Shown here in pieces: positions 26,230 to 33,670 of a DNA stretch of 46,117 nucleotides. Position 1 is the first letter of the stretch. Every line of letters starts with the position of its first letter. The position numbers were made by a program, and so were the translations under genes. This DNA comes from Burkholderiales bacterium. Lineage in GTDB: Bacteria > Pseudomonadota > Gammaproteobacteria > Burkholderiales > Eutrophovitaceae. The stretch covers positions 1 through 46,117 of the forward strand of contig JAOEKQ010000011.1 of the NCBI GenBank assembly GCA_028379895.1. Direction: 5' to 3'. The notes below the pieces were generated by a model. It saw only the letters and a program-made list of their open reading frames with translations, did no database searches and was not told the origin of the DNA.

Positions 26230-26856
26230 ATGAAAAAAATAGTTATCTTAATATCCGGACGAGGTAGCAACATGCAGGCCATCATTAACGCGCAGATGCC
26301 GTACAACATTTGTTGCGTTATAAGTAACAATCCTAACGCCCAAGGACTAGATTTCGCGAAAAAAAATGGAATTGACACGTGCGTTGTCAATCACCTTGAT
26401 TATCCTGACCGCAAATCATTCGATCAAGCTCTAGGAAACGTAGTGGAAAAATATGAGCCCGATCTCATCGTATTAGCTGGATTTATGAGGATTTTGAATT
26501 CTGATACCATCGCCCGCTTTTCTGAAAAAATTATCAATATCCACCCCTCCTTACTCCCCGCATTTACAGGGCTGGATACTCACGCTAGGGCAATTGATGC
26601 AGGCGTTAAAATTCATGGTTGTACGGTTCATTTTGTTAGTCCTGACCTAGACTCAGGGCCAATTGTTGCGCAGGCGGCGTTGCGTATACGGTCAAACGAC
26701 TCTCCGCAAACCCTAGCCGACCGGATACTCACCCTTGAGCATGAAATTCTACCTAAATCCATCACATGGATTCTAGACGGACGATGTACAATGTCATCTG
26801 GCCGAATCATAATGGATTCAACAATTTTTAATGATACCTTTAGTTTTCATGGTTAA
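26230..26856 (+). CDS. purN: Phosphoribosylglycinamide formyltransferase
   Basis: This enzyme transfers formyl from 10-formyl-THF to GAR in purine synthesis. The 208-aa sequence has 'ISGRGSNMQAII' (8-19), 'VLAGFMRIL', catalytic Asn/His in 'INIHPSLLPAF', 'HGCTVHFV' and the catalytic Asp in 'DLDSGPIVAQA'. It follows purM in the usual operon order. Length is normal. Confidence 0.96.
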   Translation: MKKIVILISGRGSNMQAIINAQMPYNICCVISNNPNAQGLDFAKKNGIDTCVVNHLDYPDRKSFDQALGNVVEKYEPDLIVLAGFMRILNSDTIARFSEKIINIHPSLLPAFTGLDTHARAIDAGVKIHGCTVHFVSPDLDSGPIVAQAALRIRSNDSPQTLADRILTLEHEILPKSITWILDGRCTMSSGRIIMDSTIFNDTFSFHG

Positions 26857-26862
26857 TTTGCG

Positions 26863-27579
26863 GTGAATTACCAGTCAGGCTCTCTGGCGGTAAACGTAAT
26901 CCTGTTGGTGATAAGTCTCTTTTTTGCCTCTTCAGTACGTGCGGTACCACCGGCTTCGGTCGAGATCATATTTGAAGTAAAGATGGGAGACCTAACGATT
27001 GGTCAGGGTGTTGACACACTCCAACACGACTCAAAGTCTTACACGCTGATCAGCAAGATCATCCCAAAAGGACTTGCGTCCCTATTCCTTGACGAAATAG
27101 AGCGCGAGAGCGGGGGTTCCATCTCTGAAATCGGACTCGTTCCTGAACTCTTTGTCGAAAAAGGAAATAAAAAAAAGGGATCTAGTGAAGCTCATTTTGA
27201 CTGGGTAAATAAAAGTCTAACGTTAATAACGCGTGATGGACAACAAACAACACCGTTACCTAATGGAAGTATCGACCAAGCAACGCTGCCCTACCTGTTT
27301 TCGTTTAAAGCTCTCCTACCCGCAGAGACAACAATAAATATAACCGACGGTAGACGTTTGAAACAGTATGCCTACGAGAGAAAAGAGGATCAAACTGTCA
27401 AGACAGCAATTGGCGTGTTAAACACTGCACATTTCAAAAAAGTCGTGGCTACTGATACAGATCGCCAATTTGAATTCTGGTTATCCTACGATCACAGTTT
27501 ATTACCCGTAAAAATTCGCTTCACAGACAAAAAGGGAAACGCAATTGAGTCTATAGTGCAAAAGGTGACAATTTACTGA
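26863..27579 (+). CDS. DUF3108 domain exported protein
   Basis: This 238-aa protein starts at GTG 26863, has a signal peptide ('VILLVISLFFASSVRA') and a beta-rich DUF3108 domain ('FEVKMGDLTIGQGVDTL', 'LASLFLDEIERESGG', and the ending 'LLPVKIRFTDKKGNAIESIVQKV'). The biochemical role is unknown. From memory, DUF3108 genes often lie beside purN and rsmB in proteobacteria, as here. It ends overlapping the rsmB start by one base (TGATG). Confidence 0.85.
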   Translation: MNYQSGSLAVNVILLVISLFFASSVRAVPPASVEIIFEVKMGDLTIGQGVDTLQHDSKSYTLISKIIPKGLASLFLDEIERESGGSISEIGLVPELFVEKGNKKKGSSEAHFDWVNKSLTLITRDGQQTTPLPNGSIDQATLPYLFSFKALLPAETTINITDGRRLKQYAYERKEDQTVKTAIGVLNTAHFKKVVATDTDRQFEFWLSYDHSLLPVKIRFTDKKGNAIESIVQKVTIY

Positions 27580-28838
27580 TGGAATCATTAAACCCGAGGC
27601 TCTTCGACGCGACGGTAGTAGCGACCGCAGAAATACTAAAGCTCACCTCTCCGGCGGACTCCATGCTATCTAACTATTTTAAAAAAAATAGAGGCTTAGG
27701 TAGCCATGAACGTCCTCTAATTGCCGACGTGGTCTACAGTGTTATCCGGAATAAAACTTATTTGGAGAAAATCACCGGATCACAAGAGGCTCCGATGATG
27801 TGTTTGGCCGCTTTAAACAAAATTTTTGGCCTATCATTTAAATTACTAAAAACTAAAGTTTCTAAAAAATGGCTTAAAAATATTCAAAATTTAGAAGGAC
27901 AGCCCTCAACCGAGATGAGCCATAAAGACCGTTATTCCATTCCAGATTGGTTATGGCAAAAAATAGAAGCGCAATACGGTCTTGATAATGCCTCAAAACT
28001 TGCTCAAGTTTTGCTTACAAAAGCGCCATTTGATCTTCGGGTTAATGAAGTACGTACGTCCAGAAAACGAGTTTTAGCGGAACTCACATCCGAAGGTATT
28101 GAGGCACTAGCCACCCCTTTCTCTCCCATAGGAATACGTGTTAGAGAAAACTTTGGTTTACAAAAGCATAGACTTTTTCTTGAAGGACACATCGAAGTTC
28201 AAGACGAGGGTAGCCAAATGCTTGCGAGACTAGTGGATGCTAAACGAGGACACATGGTAGTAGATTTTTGTGCCGGAGCTGGCGGTAAAACACTGGCGCT
28301 TGGCGCAATGATGAGTAACAAAGGACGCCTATACGCTTTTGACGTTTCAGCCAAAAGGTTAGAGCGACTGAAGCCTCGTTTAAAACGATCTGGCCTATCC
28401 AATGTTCAGACTCAATTAATCGGTAGCGAAAAAGATCCAAGAATTCAGCGGTTGGCAGGAAAAATCGATCGCGTTTTAATTGATGCGCCCTGCAGTGGAC
28501 TGGGAACACTTCGCCGCAATCCTGATATGAAGTGGAGACAAGCAGAAACAGACATCATCTCCATGTCCGATAAACAAACTCGGATTCTTAACGCGGCCAG
28601 CAAATTAGTGAAAAAAGATGGATTACTTATTTATGGAACCTGTAGCATACTCAGTGATGAAAACGAATCAGTTATAGAGCGTTTCATGACTGAGCATAAG
28701 GGTAAGTTTGAGCTAATTAATGCGACCGCATCATTGGGCATACAAGGCATCGAGTCACCAAATACGCCTTACTTAAAACTCCTACCAAATACACATGGAT
28801 GCGACGGATTTTTCGCAGCAATTTTAAAAGCGATCTAA
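27579..28838 (+). CDS. rsmB: 16S rRNA (cytosine-C5) methyltransferase, RsmB/NOL1 family
   Basis: This 419-aa SAM-dependent enzyme has the SAM motif 'VVDFCAGAGGKTLALG' (about 227), 'YAFDVSAKRLERLKPR', and both cysteines used in m5C catalysis: 'DAPCSGLGTLRRNPD' and 'YGTCSILSDENE'. The N-terminal 130 residues are helical and NusB-like but weakly conserved. It would methylate 16S rRNA, or possibly another RNA; the exact target is inferred from family. Translation is coupled to the DUF3108 gene. Confidence 0.9.
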   Translation: MESLNPRLFDATVVATAEILKLTSPADSMLSNYFKKNRGLGSHERPLIADVVYSVIRNKTYLEKITGSQEAPMMCLAALNKIFGLSFKLLKTKVSKKWLKNIQNLEGQPSTEMSHKDRYSIPDWLWQKIEAQYGLDNASKLAQVLLTKAPFDLRVNEVRTSRKRVLAELTSEGIEALATPFSPIGIRVRENFGLQKHRLFLEGHIEVQDEGSQMLARLVDAKRGHMVVDFCAGAGGKTLALGAMMSNKGRLYAFDVSAKRLERLKPRLKRSGLSNVQTQLIGSEKDPRIQRLAGKIDRVLIDAPCSGLGTLRRNPDMKWRQAETDIISMSDKQTRILNAASKLVKKDGLLIYGTCSILSDENESVIERFMTEHKGKFELINATASLGIQGIESPNTPYLKLLPNTHGCDGFFAAILKAI

Positions 28839-28971
28839 TTTAAAAAAAGAACTATATAGCATTAACAAAGAAACCATTTGGTCTTATTACGGTCTCTTTA
28901 TAAAATATTAATATTTCCGTTGCTTAGGTAGTTTAAAATATCGGGTAACACATACACAATGAGGAATTTGA

Positions 28972-30165
28972 ATGGACCCAGTAACGATTGCCCAAGCATC
29001 AATATGGACTAATGGACTCATTGATTTACCCTGGTGGGGTTATGTTTTGACGGCACTTGGCCTTACTCACATTACCATCGCAGCAGTGACCATTTACCTT
29101 CACAGGCACTCAGCACACAGGGCGCTAGATTTGCATCCCATAAGCGCGCACTTCTTTCGGTTTTGGCTATGGCTTACAACTGGGATGATCACACAACAGT
29201 GGACCGCGATTCACAGGAAACATCACGCTAAATGCGAAACCAATGAAGATCCACACAGCCCTCAAGCTTTAGGCTTGAAGAAAGTCTTCACGGAAGGTGC
29301 TGAGTTATATAAAAGCGAGGCAAAAAATCAAGAAACCGTTGATAAGTTCGGTCACGGCACACCAAATGACTGGATCGAAAGACGCTTGTACGCAAAGCAC
29401 GAGACAATTGGTATCGTGGTCATGCTTTTAATCAACTTAATTTTATTCGGCCCCATTGGTATTACGATATGGGCAGTCCAAATGATCTGGATCCCTCTGT
29501 TTGCTGCTGGAGTGATCAACGGGGTTGGCCATGTGTTCGGCTACCGAAATTTCAATGTCGATGATGCAAGTACAAATATTGTTCCATGGGGCATCCTGAT
29601 AGGAGGCGAGGAATTGCATAATAATCACCATGCCTATGCATCGTCAGCAAAATTATCCTCTCGATGGTACGAGTTTGATATTGGTTGGTTGTACATCCGT
29701 TTGATGGAAATTGTAGGGCTCGCGAAAGTTAAGCGTATGGCCGCGAAAGTTCAATTATCAACATTGCCACAAAGCATCGATGATCAAAAACTACAGGCAA
29801 TCATCACGCATCGCTGGGATGTACTTGCGCAGTACTCATCATCATTGAAATCAACCTGTGTCGCGGAAGTAAAGCACATCGCAGAAACGCACCGCTTTAA
29901 GCGACCAGACATCACCAAATGGCTGTCTTTTGATCAAAAGTTCGTCAGTGCAGCTGATTTGGACCGAATCAAACAGTTTGCTGAAAAAAGTTCAACGCTG
30001 AAAACAATCGTCAAGATGCGCGATGAATTATCTGAGGTGTGGATCAAATCGTCCGTATCGAAAGAACAGTTAGTTGAACAGCTAGAGGACTGGTGCAAAC
30101 GTGCAGAAGCATCGGGAATTATTGCTTTAAAAGAGTTCTCTCATCGATTAAGGCGTTATGCTTAG
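28972..30165 (+). CDS. Membrane fatty-acid (acyl-CoA) delta-9-type desaturase
   Basis: This 397-aa di-iron membrane desaturase introduces a double bond in acyl chains. The three His boxes are clear: 'HRHSAH' (about 44), 'HRKHHA' (about 83) and 'HNNHHAY' (about 216). Hydrophobic pairs lie near residues 18-40 and 145-180. The C-terminal 130 residues are soluble, helical and without assigned function. It has its own 133-bp upstream spacer and ends in a strong bidirectional terminator. It probably adjusts membrane fluidity. Confidence 0.92.
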   Translation: MDPVTIAQASIWTNGLIDLPWWGYVLTALGLTHITIAAVTIYLHRHSAHRALDLHPISAHFFRFWLWLTTGMITQQWTAIHRKHHAKCETNEDPHSPQALGLKKVFTEGAELYKSEAKNQETVDKFGHGTPNDWIERRLYAKHETIGIVVMLLINLILFGPIGITIWAVQMIWIPLFAAGVINGVGHVFGYRNFNVDDASTNIVPWGILIGGEELHNNHHAYASSAKLSSRWYEFDIGWLYIRLMEIVGLAKVKRMAAKVQLSTLPQSIDDQKLQAIITHRWDVLAQYSSSLKSTCVAEVKHIAETHRFKRPDITKWLSFDQKFVSAADLDRIKQFAEKSSTLKTIVKMRDELSEVWIKSSVSKEQLVEQLEDWCKRAEASGIIALKEFSHRLRRYA

Positions 30166-30192
30166 GTAAATACTGTTATAAGTTTCAAGATC

Positions 30193-30223
30193 AAAAAAAG
30201 CCCGCATTTAGCAGGCTTTTTTT
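30193..30223. terminator. Bidirectional intrinsic terminator (desaturase / rpmG)
   Basis: Seven A, then GCC-c-GC, loop ATTTA, GC-a-GGC and seven T. The hairpin with A and T tracts on both sides can end transcription of the desaturase (plus) and of the rpmB-rpmG operon (minus). One central C/A mismatch is present in the stem. Confidence 0.85.
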
Positions 30224-30248
30224 GTTTAGGAGTCTAAAACTATTTTCG

Positions 30249-30404
30249 TTATTTTAACTTAGTCTCTTTATACATAACATGCTTTCTAACTACAGGATCA
30301 AATTTCTTGATCTCCATCTTCTCTGGCATGTTGCGCTTGTTCTTCGTTGTTGTATAGAAGTGCCCTGTACCGGCGGAAGATTCTAGTTTGATTTTATCTC
30401 TCAT
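30249..30404 (-). CDS. rpmG: 50S ribosomal protein L33
   Basis: This 51-aa protein reads '[20 protein letters not shown]', then '[17 protein letters not shown]' and ends '[10 protein letters not shown]'. These match bacterial L33 of the cysteine-free (zinc-independent) type. It is 9 bp downstream of rpmB, the standard pair. It is a component of the large ribosomal subunit near the E site. Confidence 0.97.
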   Translation of the reverse strand: MRDKIKLESSAGTGHFYTTTKNKRNMPEKMEIKKFDPVVRKHVMYKETKLK

Positions 30405-30413
30405 AATTTCCCC

Positions 30414-30647
30414 TTAAATCACCTTGCGGGCGCGCATGTCGGCTAACACAACGTCAATACCCTTTTTATCAATCAAACGCAGTCCAGCCTGGGTAAGACG
30501 CAACCTAACCCATCGGTTTTCACTGGCAACCCAAATCCTTTTTGAATGAAGGTTAGGCAAAAACCGTCTTTTATTTCTGTTGTTTGCGTGAGAAACGTTA
30601 TTACCGCTTATCGGCTTCTTACCAGTCACTTGACATACTCTTGACAT
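30414..30647 (-). CDS. rpmB: 50S ribosomal protein L28
   Basis: This 77-aa protein starts '[20 protein letters not shown]', continues '[15 protein letters not shown]' and ends 'ADMRARKVI', closely matching L28 of proteobacteria (about 78 aa). The frame stays open upstream to about 30803, but homology and length fix the start at ATG 30647. A sigma-70-like promoter lies at 30694-30723. It is co-transcribed with rpmG. Confidence 0.97.
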   Translation of the reverse strand: MSRVCQVTGKKPISGNNVSHANNRNKRRFLPNLHSKRIWVASENRWVRLRLTQAGLRLIDKKGIDVVLADMRARKVI

Positions 30648-30693
30648 AACTTTAAGGCCTTTAATCCAATTTTTGCTATTTATAAAACCAATC

Positions 30694-30723
30694 TTTATAT
30701 CATAGTATTGTGTTTTTTGGCAA
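30694..30723 (-). promoter_or_regulatory. Sigma-70-type promoter for rpmB-rpmG
   Basis: On the minus strand TTGCCA (30723-30718) and TATAAA (30699-30694) are separated by 18 bp, each one base off consensus. The predicted start near 30687 gives a leader of about 40 nt before rpmB. Confidence 0.55.
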
Positions 30724-30819
30724 TCCTTTAAGGGTGAAACTGCGTGTCTAAATACATCAGATGATATTAAAATGATGCACACGCTCTGTGTCATAACGCA
30801 CAAAATGGGTGCATTAGCC

Positions 30820-30848
30820 TTGTGTCCAGCGCTTAGCAGGTGTAAATT
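30820..30848 (+). promoter_or_regulatory. Possible promoter for the lactonase-like gene
   Basis: TTGTGT (30820-30825) and TAAATT (30843-30848) are 17 bp apart, each four of six matches to consensus. The inferred start near 30855 would give a leader of about 180 nt holding the short ORF and palindrome below. The 389-bp interval between rpmB and the lactonase-like gene otherwise shows only the rpmB promoter. Confidence 0.3.
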
Positions 30849-30914
30849 AAGATCAAGAAGAATTTTTTCTTATCCTCAACAACAAAAAACTTTAATAATT
30901 AGGTGAGGATGTAA

Positions 30915-30983
30915 ATGTTGCGGGCACGTGAACTCTTAGATATTCAGGTTGAGGCATTACTCCCTCGTTGTATAAATGCTTGA
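30915..30983 (+). CDS. Possible 22-aa leader peptide upstream of the lactonase-like gene
   Basis: A 22-codon ORF, starting 'MLRARELLDIQ' and ending 'RCINA', has AGGTGAGGA at 30901-30909, 5 nt before its ATG. It ends 53 bp before the ATG of the lactonase-like gene. It lacks a signal sequence, rare-codon runs or the Glu/Tyr of PqqA. It could be a translated leader controlling the downstream gene, or chance. No family is recognised. Confidence 0.35.
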   Translation: MLRARELLDIQVEALLPRCINA

Positions 30984-31000
30984 GTAAATAATAGCCGTGC

Positions 31001-31016
31001 TCTTGTTCGAACAAGA
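31001..31016. promoter_or_regulatory. 16-bp perfect palindrome before the ribosome-binding site
   Basis: TCTTGTTC followed directly by GAACAAGA is a perfect 16-bp palindrome ending 3-4 bp before the ribosome-binding site AAGAGGAG of the lactonase-like gene. As DNA it could be an operator; as RNA it could form a small hairpin that affects ribosome access. Confidence 0.5.
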
Positions 31017-31036
31017 AGTGAAGAGGAGTACTAAAT

Positions 31037-31897
31037 ATGAAGAAAGTTCTTAGTTTAGTAATGGGCGTTGCGGCTCTGGCAGTTGCTTCAACTGCTTCTG
31101 CAGGAGCAACAAAGGCCTACTGGGCAACCAGTGGAATGTTTGGCCCTTTTGCAATTAATGGTCTCATTCCAACAATACCCGCAGATGAAGTACGGGATGT
31201 AACCATTCCTGTCAGTATGTGGATCATTGAGCATGACAAAGGGCTGGTTGTCTTTGATACAGGTAACAACATAGAAGTCGTTAATAACTGTAAAGGCTAC
31301 TGGGCTGCAGGTCTTTGTGATTTCTTAAAGCCAAATCAGACTGCGGACACGACAATCGACGGATGGCTCAAGAAATTGGGTTATACAACAGAAGACGTGA
31401 AAGTCGTTGTAACTTCCCACGCTCATTTAGACCACGCTGGAAACCTGAAAATGTTTCCAAATGCAATTCACGCGTTCCAAAAAGCCGAATTGTATCAAGG
31501 CTGGTGGCCAGAGAAGTTTCAAGGCCGTGACGGAACTGGTCCATTCGTAACAGCCGACTTGGAAGGCACAAGAGAATATAACTTCTTGGAGCTAGATGGC
31601 GATTACGATCTATTTGGTGATGGAAGCATGGTTATTTTAAGTACTCCAGGCCACACCATTGGACACCAGTCCATGCAGGTGACGCTAGATTCTGGTAAGC
31701 GTATGCTAATAGCTCAAGATGCAGTTTGGATGCAAGAGAATCTTGACGGACATGCTGCCGGCTTAAACTTCAGCGTGCAGGCATACACAAACTCTGTGAA
31801 TCGCTTGAAGTTCATGAAAGACCTCCAAAATATTCCATTAATGATGGGCCATGATGAGAATCAGTGGGCTGCAGGTGGAGATCGTTGGTACAAGTAA
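31037..31897 (+). CDS. Exported metallo-beta-lactamase-fold hydrolase, AHL-lactonase-like
   Basis: This 286-aa protein has a clear Sec signal peptide ('SLVMGVAALAVASTASA') and a binuclear-zinc MBL fold. Ligands: 'SHAHLDH' (His128, His130, Asp132, His133), His206 in 'TPGHTIGH', Asp228 in 'AQDAVW' and His272 in 'MMGHDENQW'. Spacing resembles N-acyl-homoserine-lactone lactonases, but the export signal and Cys85/Cys94 (possible disulfide) suggest a periplasmic enzyme. It is a single-gene unit between its own leader and a strong terminator. It could open lactones, including ones from a carbon source; quorum quenching is not shown. Confidence 0.85.
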   Translation: MKKVLSLVMGVAALAVASTASAGATKAYWATSGMFGPFAINGLIPTIPADEVRDVTIPVSMWIIEHDKGLVVFDTGNNIEVVNNCKGYWAAGLCDFLKPNQTADTTIDGWLKKLGYTTEDVKVVVTSHAHLDHAGNLKMFPNAIHAFQKAELYQGWWPEKFQGRDGTGPFVTADLEGTREYNFLELDGDYDLFGDGSMVILSTPGHTIGHQSMQVTLDSGKRMLIAQDAVWMQENLDGHAAGLNFSVQAYTNSVNRLKFMKDLQNIPLMMGHDENQWAAGGDRWYK

Positions 31898-31924
31898 TAC
31901 TTTACGTCTAACGTGAAATTATTG

Positions 31925-31951
31925 AACCCCCCTTCACGGGGGGTTTTTTTT
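31925..31951 (+). terminator. Strong intrinsic terminator after the lactonase-like gene
   Basis: AACCCCCC and GGGGGGTT pair perfectly around a TTCAC loop, followed by an unbroken T tract to 31951. It starts 28 bp after the stop codon. Confidence 0.92.
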
Positions 31952-31986
31952 AACTCCTTTTATTAATCGGAAACTAAAAAAATACC

Positions 31987-32964
31987 GTGTCAAATCAACC
32001 TACACTGATATCTGTCGACTCTGTCACCAAAAGGTATGGCAGCAAAGAAATAATTCACAACATTTCCTTTGATGTCAAAAAAGGGGAAATTGTTGGCTTT
32101 CTTGGTCCTAATGGAGCAGGAAAAACCACTACCATGCGAATGATTTCTGGGTTCACAGCGCCTACTACAGGGAGGGTGTTTGTCGCTGGGCACGATATGT
32201 CCCATGATAACTACGAGGGAGCCAAAAAAATAGGATACCTACCTGAACATCCACCACTATACGAAGTGTTGAAGGTTAGGCGTTACCTACAATTTATTTC
32301 AAAAGTTAAACGTATCAAGCGATCTAGAGTCAATTCAGAGCTCGACCGTGTCATAACCGCATGCCGCTTAGAAGCAGTAACGGAAAAAGAGATCTATAAG
32401 TTATCCAAAGGATATCGTCAGCGAGTAGGCTTGGCTCAAGCACTCCTCGGCGACCCTGACGTCCTGCTGCTCGATGAGCCAACAGCAGGTTTAGATCCTG
32501 GGCAAATACAAGAAACTCGTGAGGTCATTAGAACTTTTGGTCAAGATCACGCTGTTCTTCTAAGTACACATATACTGCCTGAAGTGACCCTTATTTGTCA
32601 GCGAATAGCCATCATTAACGAGGGTCGTATCTTAGCCGTTGATTCACCAGAAGCTTTGCAATCCGCTTCAGATAAGACCAACAACGTATCAATAGAACTC
32701 AGTGGAGATCATTACAAACTTGAAGAGGCTATTAGAGCCACGGATGGCGTAAAAGGCGTTAAGTTCGCCCCTGATAAAAACAAAGAGATGTATTTTCAAG
32801 TGGACTGCCATGTTGAGTCTCGAGATGGCATTGAGTCCGAGCTAGCGAGGGTAATAACTACCCATGGAGCCTTACATAGCCTCTCAAGACAAAAGCCAAC
32901 ACTTGAAAATGTATTTTTAAAATATATTAGTGATGGTACGCAACCAAAAGAGATAATCCAATGA
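31987..32964 (+). CDS. ABC transporter ATPase, GldA-like
   Basis: This 325-aa ATPase starts at GTG 31987. It has Walker A 'GPNGAGKTT' (about 40-48), Q-loop 'IGYLPEHPPLYEVLKV', signature 'LSKGYRQRVGLAQALLG' and Walker B 'VLLLDEPTAGLDPGQ'. The C-terminal 100 residues form the regulatory tail usual in this group. It overlaps the permease start by four bases (ATGA). The set ATPase, permease, auxiliary protein resembles GldA-GldF-GldG, named from gliding bacteria but widespread in non-gliding proteobacteria, where the substrate is not known. Confidence 0.9.
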   Translation: MSNQPTLISVDSVTKRYGSKEIIHNISFDVKKGEIVGFLGPNGAGKTTTMRMISGFTAPTTGRVFVAGHDMSHDNYEGAKKIGYLPEHPPLYEVLKVRRYLQFISKVKRIKRSRVNSELDRVITACRLEAVTEKEIYKLSKGYRQRVGLAQALLGDPDVLLLDEPTAGLDPGQIQETREVIRTFGQDHAVLLSTHILPEVTLICQRIAIINEGRILAVDSPEALQSASDKTNNVSIELSGDHYKLEEAIRATDGVKGVKFAPDKNKEMYFQVDCHVESRDGIESELARVITTHGALHSLSRQKPTLENVFLKYISDGTQPKEIIQ

Positions 32965-33668
32965 ATGGCGTAACCGCAGTACTACATAAAGAACTCACGA
33001 ACTATTTTCAATCACCGATTGCATACTTCATCGTCGCGGTGTTTCTGCTGGGTACGGGATATTTTTTTATTGATCACGTTTTCCTAAGAGGCTCAGCCTC
33101 GATGGATACAACGTTACAGAGTATGGGCATCTTGCTCATTATTGTTGTACCTGCGATATCTATGCGCTTATTTTCTTCGGAATATAGCGGCCGAACGATA
33201 GAGCTCCTAATGACACTACCACTCAGAAAATGGGAAATCGTTTTAGGTAAGTACCTGGGTGCATTTATTATTTTTTTAATTATGACGCTGACTACCTGCA
33301 TCAATCTTATCCCATTAGTTCTATATGGTAACCCCGACATCCTGAACATCATATCGGGCTACGTAGGATTTATTTTGCTCGGAATGGCGTGCATTGCAAT
33401 CGGTCAATTATTTTCCTCTTTAACTGAAAACCAAATCATCGCTGCACTAATGACCTGGCCTGTCCTACTCGGTTTTTGGTTTGTAGGTAAATTTAAATCA
33501 TTCCAACAAACAGCCTGGCTGAGGAGTCTATCTGACTACCTTTCATTTAGTGGCCATTATGGTGACTTTCTTCGTGGGCTTATCCGCTCGGAGGGTGTGA
33601 TTTTTTTCTTAGCGGTGACCACAATCGCCCTGATACTTAATACAGCTTATATACGGGGAAGACGATAA
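32961..33668 (+). CDS. ABC-2-type permease, GldF-like
   Basis: This 235-aa integral membrane protein has six predicted helices (about 18-38, 50-70, 97-122, 130-152, 163-180, 211-230) and the characteristic opening 'LHKELTNYFQSPIAYFIVAVFL'-type sequence. 'FSSEYSGRTIELLMTLPLRKWEIVLGKYLGAF' region (about 73-105) is the conserved cytoplasmic loop of ABC-2 exporters. It is coupled to the ATPase gene and lies 2 bp before the GldG-like gene. Confidence 0.88.
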   Translation: MNGVTAVLHKELTNYFQSPIAYFIVAVFLLGTGYFFIDHVFLRGSASMDTTLQSMGILLIIVVPAISMRLFSSEYSGRTIELLMTLPLRKWEIVLGKYLGAFIIFLIMTLTTCINLIPLVLYGNPDILNIISGYVGFILLGMACIAIGQLFSSLTENQIIAALMTWPVLLGFWFVGKFKSFQQTAWLRSLSDYLSFSGHYGDFLRGLIRSEGVIFFLAVTTIALILNTAYIRGRR

Positions 33669-33670
33669 TC

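Noticed and set aside
30648..30803. Upstream extension of the rpmB frame (about 52 extra codons)
   Set aside because: L28 homology starts exactly at [11 protein letters not shown], and the extension overlaps the predicted promoter at 30694-30723.
30915..30983. The 22-aa ORF as a PqqA precursor for the XoxF cofactor
   Set aside because: PqqA needs a Glu-x-x-x-Tyr core; this peptide has no Tyr, and no pqqB-E genes follow.
31001..31016. The palindrome as a LexA box
   Set aside because: Its core is GTTCGAAC, unlike the CTGT-N8-ACAG gamma/beta LexA site, and the downstream gene is not an SOS gene.
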